Shown here: positions 1 through 8,674 of the stretch, piece by piece
Layout: every line of letters starts with the position of its first letter
Position numbering within the stretch: the first letter of the stretch is position 1
NCBI GenBank assembly: GCA_964517435.1
Contig: CAZFEC010000008.1
Location: forward strand, 1 to 64,000
Source of the DNA: BS150m-G50 sp964517435
GTDB taxonomy: Bacteria > CAIWAD01 > BS150m-G50
Reading direction: 5' to 3'
DNA: 64,000 bases
Notes under the pieces: generated by a model
What the model saw: only the letters and a program-made list of their open reading frames with translations
Database searches by the model: none
What the model was told of the DNA's origin: nothing
Position numbers and translations under genes: made by a program

Positions 1-1
1 A

Positions 2-1255
2 TCAAGTCTATCTGTCGGGTTAAACGAAATTCTTTTCAAGAATGAGTATAATATCCGGGATAATGATGAACTGCCGGAACGGGGTGATGTCTGGCACGAT
101 CCCGCTCTGGAAGGCCAGCGTCCTCTGCTCGAAGGGACTGAAACCATTGGAACCATGCTCCAGCACGCCGGATACAGAACTGCCTGCGTAGGCAAGTGGG
201 GACTGGGCGGTCCCGAATCGTCGGGCCATCCTAACCGGCAGGGTTTTGACCTTTTCTACGGATATCTGTGTCAACGAGTAGCCCACAACTACTACCCCAG
301 CTATCTGTGGAAAAACCAGGAGATGGATTTGCTGGACAATGAGCCTTTCTCTCCTCATCAGAGATTTCCCGCAGACGCGGACCCGAATGATCCCTCGGTT
401 TATTCTCCATATTCCGGCAATGATTACGCACCTGACCGCATGATTGAAGAAATCCTCGGCTTTATTCAAGCCAATCAAGCGGGACCATTCTTTCTTTACT
501 TCGCCTCGCCGGTACCGCACGTCGCTCTGCAGGTGCCGGAGGATGCCCTTCGAGAATACCTGGGTGAGTTTGATGAAGCGCCCTACCTGGGCAATAAAGG
601 CTACCTGCCGCATCAACATCCCAGATCAGCCTATGCAGCAATGATTTCGCGGTTGGACAAAGACGTCGGACGCATACTCTCCCAGCTGGATGAACTGGGG
701 CTGGCTGACAACACCCTGGTTATCTTCTCCAGCGACAATGGCGCCACCTTCACCGGCGGTATGGACCGTGAGTTCTTCCAGAGCAATGCGCCCCTGCGGG
801 GTGGTAAGTGCGAGGTCTTTGAAGGTGGCATCCGAGTACCCATGATCGCCCGGTGGCCGGGAGTAATCCAGCCCGGATCGACGTCGAGTCACATCTCCGC
901 TATCTGGGACATCATGCCGACTCTGGCTGAAGTATCCACGGGCAGCTGTCCGGAAGATGTTGACGGTATCAGTATTCTGCCAGCCTTGAGGGGAGATCCG
1001 ATGCCTGACGAACACGATCATCTCTACTGGGAGTACTTCGGTCGTCCGGCTCAGGCGGTGCGCATGGGCAAATGGAAAGGTATACGGCGCTACGACCAGC
1101 TGATGATTCCGCAGCCCATTGAACTATATAATCTGGATGAAGATCTTGGCGAGACGATGAATGTTGCAATCCATAATCCCGAAGTGGTGAAGGAAATTCG
1201 TCAGGTTATGGATTCCAGATCGCCCTCCTTCCACCCGGATTGGAATTTTGAATGA
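2..1255 (+). CDS. Sulfatase (S1 family), 5' end outside window
   Basis: The reading frame is open from the first bases to the TGA at 1253-1255, so the gene begins before the window; about 417 C-terminal residues are present. S1 sulfatases hydrolyse sulfate esters on glycans using a formylglycine made from a Cys or Ser in a CxPSR-type motif, which must lie upstream and cannot be checked. Visible family features are GKWGLGG (near 190-210), the metal-site segment LVIFSSDNGA (about 715-745), and the LRGGK...EGGIRVPMIARWPG block (about 795-860). It converges on a fucosidase operon, which suggests it desulfates fucose-containing polysaccharide; that substrate is inferred from context only. The family call is firm, the substrate is not. 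Confidence 0.92.
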   Translation, partial: SSLSVGLNEILFKNEYNIRDNDELPERGDVWHDPALEGQRPLLEGTETIGTMLQHAGYRTACVGKWGLGGPESSGHPNRQGFDLFYGYLCQRVAHNYYPSYLWKNQEMDLLDNEPFSPHQRFPADADPNDPSVYSPYSGNDYAPDRMIEEILGFIQANQAGPFFLYFASPVPHVALQVPEDALREYLGEFDEAPYLGNKGYLPHQHPRSAYAAMISRLDKDVGRILSQLDELGLADNTLVIFSSDNGATFTGGMDREFFQSNAPLRGGKCEVFEGGIRVPMIARWPGVIQPGSTSSHISAIWDIMPTLAEVSTGSCPEDVDGISILPALRGDPMPDEHDHLYWEYFGRPAQAVRMGKWKGIRRYDQLMIPQPIELYNLDEDLGETMNVAIHNPEVVKEIRQVMDSRSPSFHPDWNFE

Positions 1256-1315
1256 AGGGATTTACACGGTTATCGAAGCGATCGCGAAGCTGTGTCAGCC
1301 CGGTACGCTCTTTAT

Positions 1316-2797
1316 CTACTGAACCGCGGAAATCCGCAGCGTCCAGGCGTGGTCGGCCGGCGGCGCTTGCCTGACGGCCGCCGGAATCCGTGCGCTGAAG
1401 CCGTCGCTATCCCCCTGCCAGATGAGATCACCCTCGCTACCGAGCAGTGAGACTGTGGCGTTGTCAGTGGGAAACACCCCGTTCACCCGCACGCTGGCAG
1501 GCAGCACGCTTTCTCCCTCTCCGGCCAGATAGATCGCGTAGACCGATCCGTCCGCCACCTTTTGCGTCAGGCAGATGTTATCGGCTTTATACGGTGCAAT
1601 CGCTCTGGTTGCGTAGATCGCCTCGGAGTTTACATCCATCCATGCCCCCACACCGGACAGAAGCGTATAAGCCTCCTTGTGCCAGGTGCCGTCCGGACCG
1701 GGGGCGATGTTCAGCAGCAGGTTCCCCCCTTTGGCCACGATGTCCACCAGCAGGTGCACCGTCTCATGCACGCTCTTGTAGCGCGCGTTCGGTACCCAGG
1801 ACCAGCCGCCGCCGGCGATGATGCAGGATTCCCAGGGATAGGGGAGTTCCTTTTCCGGCACCCGGTTTTCAGGTGTGAGGTAGTTCTGGTTCTTGCCGTA
1901 GACCGCGCGATCCACCACGATCAAACCGGGCTGCTTCCGCCGTGCCTTGACCACCAGATCATCCATACGGATGTCCTGGTTGATGAAGTGATGTTTGAGA
2001 TATCCCAGCGGCACCTCTTCGAGCCGATCCAGATACCACTTCCTGATCCGCTCCGGATCGGCTTTCTCAACCCAGCCGCCATCGAGCCAGAGGATGTCCA
2101 TCGGGCCATAGTCGCTCAACAGCTCCATGATCTGGTTGTGGGTGAACTGGATATATTTATCCCAGCGCTCCGGATAGAGTTCCGGATCGTAGTTGACATT
2201 GCGGTCCCGGGGCGGATAGTAGGGATACCAGTAGTTCTCGCAGTGCCAGTCCGGCTTCGAGAAATAGGCGCCGGTCCACATCCCCTCCGCGCGGAAAGCG
2301 TCGAAAATGGCTTTAGCGATATTGGCCCGGGGATGGCTGTGGAAGGCACAACCGGGATCGGTGACCTTGTAGTCGGTTTCCCGGGTGTCAAACATGCAGA
2401 AGCCGTCGTGATGCTTGGTGGTGAACACCACGTAACGCATACCGGCTCCGGCGGCGGCTTCAGCCCAGCGGACGGGATCGAACTCCACCGGATTGAAAGT
2501 CTCCTTCAACGCCTCGTACTCCCGCTTGTAGGCGAAGTAGTCCTGGGGATTGCTCCCGGCGCGGCGTTCACACCAGCCGTAGTCCTCGGGACAGAGTGAC
2601 CAGGATTCCACGATGCCCCACTGGCTGTAGGCGCCCCAGTGCATCAACAGACCGAACTTGAGATCCTGCCAGCACTCCAGTTTCTCCAGTACGAGCGGAT
2701 CGGTTTCCGGCACATAGCGGCTCAGATCCTCCGCTTCGGCAAGCATGATGTTTCCCATAAGTGCAATAATCCCCAGTAACAGAACGGTTGACCTCAT
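1316..2797 (-). CDS. Alpha-L-fucosidase, GH29, secreted
   Basis: A 493-residue glycoside hydrolase family 29 protein, expected to release alpha-L-fucose with retention of configuration. An N-terminal signal peptide (residues 1 to about 22, MRSTVLLLGIIALMG start) points to export. GH29 landmarks are FGLLMHWGAYS (about 49-59), TKHHDGFCMFD (about 127-137) and the nucleophile region DILWLDGGW, whose Asp is the expected catalytic residue. A C-terminal beta-domain follows. It is the last gene of a minus-strand operon, 32 bp after the DUF4838 gene, and a second GH29 leads the operon. The ATG at 2797 has an AGGAG sequence upstream. Linkage specificity cannot be read from sequence. Confidence 0.93.
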   Translation of the reverse strand: MRSTVLLLGIIALMGNIMLAEAEDLSRYVPETDPLVLEKLECWQDLKFGLLMHWGAYSQWGIVESWSLCPEDYGWCERRAGSNPQDYFAYKREYEALKETFNPVEFDPVRWAEAAAGAGMRYVVFTTKHHDGFCMFDTRETDYKVTDPGCAFHSHPRANIAKAIFDAFRAEGMWTGAYFSKPDWHCENYWYPYYPPRDRNVNYDPELYPERWDKYIQFTHNQIMELLSDYGPMDILWLDGGWVEKADPERIRKWYLDRLEEVPLGYLKHHFINQDIRMDDLVVKARRKQPGLIVVDRAVYGKNQNYLTPENRVPEKELPYPWESCIIAGGGWSWVPNARYKSVHETVHLLVDIVAKGGNLLLNIAPGPDGTWHKEAYTLLSGVGAWMDVNSEAIYATRAIAPYKADNICLTQKVADGSVYAIYLAGEGESVLPASVRVNGVFPTDNATVSLLGSEGDLIWQGDSDGFSARIPAAVRQAPPADHAWTLRISAVQ

Positions 2798-2829
2798 CGT
2801 AGGAGTCTCCTTCTCAGTCGGTACCTTTG

Positions 2830-5100
2830 CTATTTAAAGACCATCACTTCATCGCAGAAAATCCAGGCGTCGCCGCCCGCGCCATGGTGCCAGGCGGGGC
2901 ACCACTTGATGCTCGTGGCCTCCAGGCGCACATAACGGACCGGGTGTGCCGGGAAACTGCACTCGAACCGTTCGAAGAAGGGATCAGCACGTTTGGCTGG
3001 ATTGCGTGGTAACAGAGTAGCCTCCGCTTCCCAGGTTTGACCATCCAGGGATGTGAACCAGCGAACCTCTGTCGGCAACCAGACCCAGGAGGCTACCACC
3101 TGCAGGAAGTCGGCCGCCAGGTGGCTGACCGGGCGTACCTCCTCCAGGTCGACCGTCAAGGCCATATCGACCGCCTCCCAGCCGAGCCAGCTGTACCAGT
3201 AATCGTTGATTCCCTTGATCCCGTCGACCAGGGTGGCGGTGCCGTTGGCGGGATACTTGGGATTGAACGGCTCCGCCAGCTGCACCGGCTTGTCCAAAGC
3301 CAGATGGTAGGCCATGCCGTCGGTGAAGAACCTCAGCATGTCCTCTCGGTAGGCTGTGGGTGAGTAACTGCGCTCGCTGATGGCGGTGTATCCACCGGCG
3401 TTGCAGGCGGCTGTGAATTCCTCCAACCGTTCTTGCCACTCGTCCCGCACTTGCCAACCTCCGGTGGGAGCCGCTTCAAACAAACCGGACTCGCCGGCGC
3501 CGAAACGCTTGGCCTGTTCCAGTCGGGCATAGGTGACCGGCTGACTGACCTCACGCACTCGCGCCAGCAGCTCCGGTTGCCCCTCCACCGCCCGCTCCGC
3601 CGCCGCGAGTATCTCCTGTGCGGCGAGCAGCGTCTCCGGCTTCAGCCAGTCGTCGGCCGCGAGCGCCGGGTTGCCGTAAATCCCGAGACCAGCACCAGAG
3701 ACCAGCAGGCTTGACTGCCGCAGGTCGAAGTAGCTGCGCAGCTGCCCGGCAGCCTCTCCGTAGCGACCGCGGAGGAAATCGTCGATCAGGGCTTCTACGT
3801 CACAGTCGGGATCCCACAGCAGATTGGCGATGACGTATTGCTTCAGTTCGGAGAGATCGCTCTTCGCGTTGCCGCTGCCCTGTTGGAACATGAGCTGGAC
3901 ATCGTGATCGCGAAAGAGCTGGATGTTGGGCTGCAGCACATGGAAGTTCGGGAAAGGAGAGACGTAATGCGTGAACTGTACCACATAGTCCCAGATCATC
4001 AGGTTGTCGGTCAGCGCCGACCACTGTTCGATGTCCCGGAGGAAGTCGGCGTTGCGCTCGCCCGCGGCCAGCGTCTGCGCGCGGTCGCACTCGATGCTGC
4101 AGAGACAGATGTTGACGTTCGGGGCGGGTTTCAGGTCCCGCGGTGCGTGGCGGGTGTAGGAGTAGGCCAGGGTGGAGATGGTATGGTCGGGAAACTCCGC
4201 CGCCAACCGGTTTACGAACTTGATCAGCGGTCCCGCCTGGCTGCCATGCCTATCGACCAGCGCCTGGCAGTCGGCGCACTGACAGGCACCGTGGCAGTCG
4301 TTCTGGGACACCGACCAGCAGCGCGCCTCCGGGCGCTTGGCCATTCGATCGCGTAGTCCCACGACCACGATCTGAAAGACATCCTCGTTCGTCAAACAGA
4401 GCTGCAGGTTGGGCAGCCGCTGTCCTTTAATCTCGGAGAAGTACTCCGGATGCTCATCAAAGTACTCTTCCGGCGGCACGAGAGCGAAAAAGGTATGCAC
4501 GAACATGCCCCAGAAATCCTCGCGATGGGCGCGGGAATGCACGCCGTGCCAGTCGCACCAGGCCTGGTCCTCCGCGCCCGGTAGATGCACCCAGCGTACC
4601 GGAAAGGCGGGGCGCCGTCTTTCGCTGAGTCGGGGCAGGGCGAAGGGGCGTTTTTCCGGTATGAAGGTCGACCCCGGCACATAGCTGCGCAGGCCCAGCT
4701 GCTCCTCCAGGAAGGCATAGATGCCGTAAAGGGTGCCGAGTTCCGGACCGCCGATGAGCAGCCGGTTGGCACTGGTGCTTTCCCAGAGAAAGGCGCCGGA
4801 CGGGAGGTCCGGATCGAGGGCGGCCGCTTCCTCACCCCAGCCGACCACGATCTCAACACCGGAGCAATGCACTCCTTCCGTGCCGACTGGTAGTTCGACG
4901 CCGGTTGCCGCCGCCAGGTAGCGCTGCAGCTCCTCCGCGGCGTGGCGGGTCAGCGAATTATTTACCGCCAGCAGGATGCGACCGTCACCATGCCCCTCTG
5001 CTATCCATGGCGATTTAGGTATGGCGCTGCATCCTGACAACAGCAGCGCACCTGAAATAGTGAAGAGCAGGATCACAACAGGTTTTCGCGAGAGTTTCAT
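2830..5100 (-). CDS. DUF4838 lipoprotein with C-terminal discoidin-like domain
   Basis: A 756-residue lipoprotein: a signal peptide with lipobox LLSGC near residue 24 predicts envelope anchoring. Residues about 40-130 resemble the N-terminal domain of alpha-glucuronidase or hexosaminidase-type hydrolases (RHAAEELQRYLAAATG). The middle is DUF4838 (SVSQNDCHGACQC, LAYSYTRHAPRD), and the last 130 or so residues have an F5/8 type C look (VRWFTSLDGQTWE ... VRYVRLEA), which would bind sugar. DUF4838 proteins are common in polysaccharide utilisation loci, but their activity is not established as far as I know. The ATG overlaps the stop of the upstream fucosidase (TAATG), so translation is probably coupled. 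Confidence 0.85.
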   Translation of the reverse strand: MKLSRKPVVILLFTISGALLLSGCSAIPKSPWIAEGHGDGRILLAVNNSLTRHAAEELQRYLAAATGVELPVGTEGVHCSGVEIVVGWGEEAAALDPDLPSGAFLWESTSANRLLIGGPELGTLYGIYAFLEEQLGLRSYVPGSTFIPEKRPFALPRLSERRRPAFPVRWVHLPGAEDQAWCDWHGVHSRAHREDFWGMFVHTFFALVPPEEYFDEHPEYFSEIKGQRLPNLQLCLTNEDVFQIVVVGLRDRMAKRPEARCWSVSQNDCHGACQCADCQALVDRHGSQAGPLIKFVNRLAAEFPDHTISTLAYSYTRHAPRDLKPAPNVNICLCSIECDRAQTLAAGERNADFLRDIEQWSALTDNLMIWDYVVQFTHYVSPFPNFHVLQPNIQLFRDHDVQLMFQQGSGNAKSDLSELKQYVIANLLWDPDCDVEALIDDFLRGRYGEAAGQLRSYFDLRQSSLLVSGAGLGIYGNPALAADDWLKPETLLAAQEILAAAERAVEGQPELLARVREVSQPVTYARLEQAKRFGAGESGLFEAAPTGGWQVRDEWQERLEEFTAACNAGGYTAISERSYSPTAYREDMLRFFTDGMAYHLALDKPVQLAEPFNPKYPANGTATLVDGIKGINDYWYSWLGWEAVDMALTVDLEEVRPVSHLAADFLQVVASWVWLPTEVRWFTSLDGQTWEAEATLLPRNPAKRADPFFERFECSFPAHPVRYVRLEATSIKWCPAWHHGAGGDAWIFCDEVMVFK

Positions 5101-6431
5101 TATTCCTCTTCCTCCGACGGGTGTTTTTTACCCCTGTAGTACTTCACAGGCCCGTCCAACTCTATGGCCAGGACCGTAACTTCACTATCCAGTGACTTCT
5201 CCGGCAAGTCAATGTAGATAATTCCCGGGACATCGCTCCAGGACAGCTTCATTTTGATATCCCAGCTCAGGCTGTCCACTCCGCCGACAACCCGGATGTT
5301 CTCCACACTGTTCACTATCCCTTTGAGCGCCAGCGGTCCGATGGGTTTGTGCGTGACATACAGGTAGAGGGTGCTGTGATCCGGTGACAGGGCTGTGGGG
5401 CCATAGTAGTGACCGGGCGGCAGACCCGCCTGTGTGCCGTAGATAGCTTCGGCGTGCTTACCGGTCCAGCGTCCCAGTTCTTCCAGGATCTGCACCTGCT
5501 CCTCGCAGATGGTGCCATCCGCCCGGGGGCCGATATCCAGCAGCAGGTTACCACCCATGCTGATGCAGTCCACCAGAATCCTGATAATCTGGTTGGTGGA
5601 CTTGTAATTGCGGTCATCGGGCTGATAACCCCAGGAGTCGTTCATAGTCAGGCAGAGTTCCCAGTATGGATCCCGCGGTGGCGTGATGGGAACACCCTGT
5701 TCAGGCGTGGAATAGTCACCATAACCCTGCAGACGCGAATTGATCACAAGGTTGGGATTGTCCCGCAGCAGCATACTCCTGATTTCCGTGGCCCGCCAGC
5801 GCTCAGCTGACTGCTCCCAGTCACCGTCAAACCAGAGGAGGTCAGGTTGAAAGAGCCGGGAAAGTTCCTGGATCTGAGCGTGGTTCGAACGGTTGAAGGA
5901 CTCCCAGCGCTCGGGATCATCCTCGTAGCGCTTCTCGGTGCGGGTGTGATTTGGATAGTCGGGATCGGACCAGTCGATAAGCGAATAGTACAGACCTACT
6001 TTCAGCTCCGCGCTGCGGAGAGCTTCGACAAAGGGGTGAAGGAGGTCACGTCCCGCTGGAGTTCTGCTGACTACATTCAGATCGGTCGCTTCACTGTGCC
6101 ACAATGCCACACCGTCATGGTGCTTTGATGTAAGCACGGCGTAGCGCGCGCCGCTGTTTAGTATCAGATGGGCCCACTGCTGCGGATCGTAGCGCGCAGC
6201 GGTGAATCCGTCCAGTTGCTTCATGTAATCCGCGTGGGAAATGTGCCCGTTGTAAAAGGACCAGGACTCACCGATGCCTTCCACAGCGTAAATCCCCCAA
6301 TGGATGAAGATGCCCAGCTTGGCTTCGCGGAACCAGCGCAACCGCTCGGTTTCCGCCGAGCGCTCTTCCGGTGCGGCTATGGCGCCGGCTGCGAGGGCGC
6401 CGCCCAGGAGCAGGAGTGTGAGAATTTTCAA
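5100..6431 (-). CDS. Alpha-L-fucosidase, GH29, secreted (second copy)
   Basis: The first gene of the operon. I place the start at the TTG at 6431 (443 residues) rather than the in-frame TTG at 6479, because GAGGG precedes it and the protein then begins with a clean signal peptide (KILTLLLLGGALAAG). GH29 signatures are LGIFIHWGIYAVEG, SKHHDGVALWHS and the nucleophile segment DLLWFDGDW. It is shorter and clearly different from the fucosidase at 1316-2797, so the two are not a recent duplication and may take different linkages. Its stop overlaps the start of the DUF4838 gene by one base. The 5' leader contains a 20-bp palindrome (6491-6510). Confidence 0.92.
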   Translation of the reverse strand: MKILTLLLLGGALAAGAIAAPEERSAETERLRWFREAKLGIFIHWGIYAVEGIGESWSFYNGHISHADYMKQLDGFTAARYDPQQWAHLILNSGARYAVLTSKHHDGVALWHSEATDLNVVSRTPAGRDLLHPFVEALRSAELKVGLYYSLIDWSDPDYPNHTRTEKRYEDDPERWESFNRSNHAQIQELSRLFQPDLLWFDGDWEQSAERWRATEIRSMLLRDNPNLVINSRLQGYGDYSTPEQGVPITPPRDPYWELCLTMNDSWGYQPDDRNYKSTNQIIRILVDCISMGGNLLLDIGPRADGTICEEQVQILEELGRWTGKHAEAIYGTQAGLPPGHYYGPTALSPDHSTLYLYVTHKPIGPLALKGIVNSVENIRVVGGVDSLSWDIKMKLSWSDVPGIIYIDLPEKSLDSEVTVLAIELDGPVKYYRGKKHPSEEEE

Positions 6432-6490
6432 GGTGACCCTCTGGAGTTTGATGTTGCCTGTTACAGCGAAAGCGAGCAATTGGTGTAGAC

Positions 6491-6510
6491 AAAAAATCAG
6501 CTGATTTTTT
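6491..6510. promoter_or_regulatory. Perfect 20-bp palindrome in the fucosidase operon leader
   Basis: AAAAAATCAGCTGATTTTTT is a perfect 20-bp palindrome about 60 bp upstream of the TTG start of the first fucosidase, just downstream of a possible -10 box. It could be an operator for a dimeric regulator of the glycan locus or a terminator-like hairpin in the leader. The dyad is seen directly; the role is inferred. Confidence 0.55.
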
Positions 6511-6517
6511 ACTTTAT

Positions 6518-6523
6518 ATTATA
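6518..6523 (-). promoter_or_regulatory. Possible -10 box for the fucosidase operon
   Basis: On the minus strand this reads TATAAT, a perfect sigma70-type -10 hexamer in an AT-rich stretch. No convincing -35 lies 17 bp upstream, so the promoter is tentative or activator-dependent. Confidence 0.35.
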
Positions 6524-6912
6524 GAATAACGCACACTGGCGTAATCCTGAAGTTGAATTTATGCGTTCCGTTCTGTGTACACAGCTTAGAAACCCAGCGG
6601 AGATCTTTCGTGAAATCAGCACGTTTTATTGCGACTCTGATTTGTGTCTTCCATTAGTCACATCCTTGAGTGATACTGCTCAGGCAACCCCGAACGTGGC
6701 TGGAATTGAAAGTTCTGGAAGTCAATCCTGTAGACAGGTTGAGAATCCGGAGCCGTTCCGCAATTATCCGCAGATGCCCGGATGGCCCAATTACATGGGG
6801 TTGTCAACTTTCTTCCCCATGGAAGAATCCCTCCTGTTCGACATCGCCGCCGCCACTGTTTCCTATCAGCTGCCGAAGTTGCTGTTCATCACATAATTGA
6901 AAGTCGCGCGCC
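6524..6912. other. Divergent intergenic region, no recognisable gene
   Basis: About 390 bp between the leftward fucosidase operon and the rightward flavin reductase gene. A frame of 111 codons is open on the plus strand (6561-6896), but it has no ribosome-binding site and no similarity I recognise. The stretch probably holds promoters for both directions. Confidence 0.5.
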
Positions 6913-7500
6913 ATGGTAAAAATGAAAACAGGCTGGAAACTACCGCCGCTGGCTCTGCCGGTGGCCCTCCTGGGAGCGACTGTTTCCGGCAGGCCGAATT
7001 TCTTTACTATCGTGTGGTTCAACATGCTCCAGGATGACCCGCCACTCATCGGCGCGAGCATGAGCCGGAACCGCTACACCAAACAGGGCATCAAGGAGCA
7101 TAAAACCTTCAGCCTCAACATTCCCTCCTCACCCCTGGCCGAGATCGTGGATTACTGCGGGTTGTACTCAGGCGCGCAAGTGGATAAAGCGCCGCTGTTC
7201 GATGTTTTCTACGGCGAACTCGAGACTGCGCCGATGGTGACGGAATGCGCGTTGAACATCGAGTGCAGGCTGGTTGAGGCGAGGGCCTTCAAGACCACGG
7301 AGCTGATCATAGGTGAGATCGTCGAGGTCTACTGCGAGGAGAAGTATCTCACCGGCGGGAAGCCGGATTTCGAGAAGATGGACCCGATGATATTTTTCAT
7401 GCCGGAGGGGCCTTATTTCAAGGGGGGCGAATTTCTGGCGCAGGCTTACGAGGCGGGCCGGAACTATCGCAGACGTGATACACAGCACCCGGCGGAGTGA
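6913..7500 (+). CDS. Flavin reductase-like (DIM6/NTAB) FMN-binding protein
   Basis: A 195-residue split-barrel flavin-binding protein. The N-terminal stretch (PVALLGATVSG, FFTIVWFNMLQDDPPLIGASM) and the ...TKQGIKEHKTFSLNIPS... segment are typical of the flavin reductase / FMN-binding family, which uses FMN and often NAD(P)H to reduce small substrates. An in-frame stop at 6898-6900 limits how far upstream the start can be. No clear Shine-Dalgarno precedes the ATG at 6913, and ATG at 6922 is an alternative. The gene ends 38 bp before the next one. A GTGATACA octamer lies inside it at 7475-7482. The physiological substrate is unknown. Confidence 0.8.
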   Translation: MVKMKTGWKLPPLALPVALLGATVSGRPNFFTIVWFNMLQDDPPLIGASMSRNRYTKQGIKEHKTFSLNIPSSPLAEIVDYCGLYSGAQVDKAPLFDVFYGELETAPMVTECALNIECRLVEARAFKTTELIIGEIVEVYCEEKYLTGGKPDFEKMDPMIFFMPEGPYFKGGEFLAQAYEAGRNYRRRDTQHPAE

Positions 7501-7538
7501 CGGCGCGAACGGCCGGTGCGGCAAGAGGAAGTGAAATT

Positions 7539-8579
7539 ATGCGGTATCTGAATGCGCTGGGTGTATTGACTCTGGTGATCGTCTTCAGTCTGGTTCTCCA
7601 GGCCGGGTCCGGGAAGGCTGCGGCACCGGAGGACCAGACGGGGATACGCCTGGCGGACCGGATCCGTATCGCGGAAGCGTACCGGATCGCTGAGCAGCTG
7701 CGGGAGGAACTCTGGACCGGCTGGAGTGAAGTGCCTTTCGTCGTCCTGCTGGTCACACCGGAGCGGGAATTTCTCCTGCATCATCCCCATCCCTCCGACG
7801 ACTTTATCCCGGCCGGCTACGACTCGTTGCTCGAATGCGAGGTGCTGACGCGTGAACGGATCTTCGGTCTCAACTTCCTGGCCACCTTTCCCGCCGTGGG
7901 TGGCGTGCCGACCGTAGTGATGGGGCTGCCGGAGAACACGGGAAAAACATCGACGGCCTGGACCGTTACGCTGCTCCACGAGCATTTCCACCAGCTCCAG
8001 AACTCACGGTCCGGGTACTACGCCGCCGTGGACTCACTGGAGCTGTCCGGCGGTGACCGGACCGGGATGTGGATGCTCAACTACCCTTTTCCCTACACTT
8101 CGGCCCGGCTCGGAGAACAGTACGCTCAGATGTGCACCCGGTTACTTCAGGCGCTCCAATCCCTGGATACGCATGACTGCGCCGAGCGGGTCACCGCCTA
8201 CCTCCAGGCACGCAAGACACTCACCGGCGCCCTGGATCCCGCGGACTACCGATACTTCTCCTTCCAGACCTGGCAGGAGGGAGTGGCACGCTACACTGAG
8301 TACCGGATGGCAAAGCTGGCCGCGGAAAAGTATATGCCCACGGCGGATTTCCAGGCACTGGCTGACTATACCACCTTGCAGTCCTGCGCTCAGAGCATTC
8401 TGGAGGGCACCCTGACGGAATTGGAACAGCTGTCACTCGCGGATTACGGCCGCGTTGCCTTTTACCCGGTGGGCGCCGGCGAGGGGCTGTTGCTGGACCA
8501 GGTGAGCCCGGGCTGGCGGGGGCATTACTTCACGGAGTGGTTCGACCTGGAGATTCTGTTCCGGCCCCGGGGAGAGTAG
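7539..8579 (+). CDS. Secreted HEXXH-motif protein, possible zinc peptidase
   Basis: A 346-residue protein with a signal peptide (YLNALGVLTLVIVFSLVLQAGSG). The ATG at 7539 has AGAGGAAG upstream; a GTG start at 7497 would spoil the signal peptide. The segment TLLHEHFHQLQ (about residues 146-156) carries HEXXH, the zinc-binding helix of gluzincin-type metallopeptidases; a downstream Glu could be the third ligand, for example in TWQEGVARYTEYR (about residue 255), which fits an E-x2-x3 pattern. I do not recognise the family. A secreted metallopeptidase or peptidase-like fold is the most likely reading, but a single HEXXH can occur by chance. Confidence 0.7.
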   Translation: MRYLNALGVLTLVIVFSLVLQAGSGKAAAPEDQTGIRLADRIRIAEAYRIAEQLREELWTGWSEVPFVVLLVTPEREFLLHHPHPSDDFIPAGYDSLLECEVLTRERIFGLNFLATFPAVGGVPTVVMGLPENTGKTSTAWTVTLLHEHFHQLQNSRSGYYAAVDSLELSGGDRTGMWMLNYPFPYTSARLGEQYAQMCTRLLQALQSLDTHDCAERVTAYLQARKTLTGALDPADYRYFSFQTWQEGVARYTEYRMAKLAAEKYMPTADFQALADYTTLQSCAQSILEGTLTELEQLSLADYGRVAFYPVGAGEGLLLDQVSPGWRGHYFTEWFDLEILFRPRGE

Positions 8580-8674
8580 CCGGGGGGTGGATTGAAAGTA
8601 AAGGAAGCGCCTGAACCACGACGAGTACAGCCCTGTTTGAAGATTCGGAATCTGGAGGACTTAATCGCGTTCTT

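Noticed and set aside
1562..2599. Long open frame (345 codons) on the plus strand opposite the GH29 gene
   Set aside because: It is the complement of a well-supported gene, has no ribosome-binding site or known domain, and reflects GC-rich codon usage.
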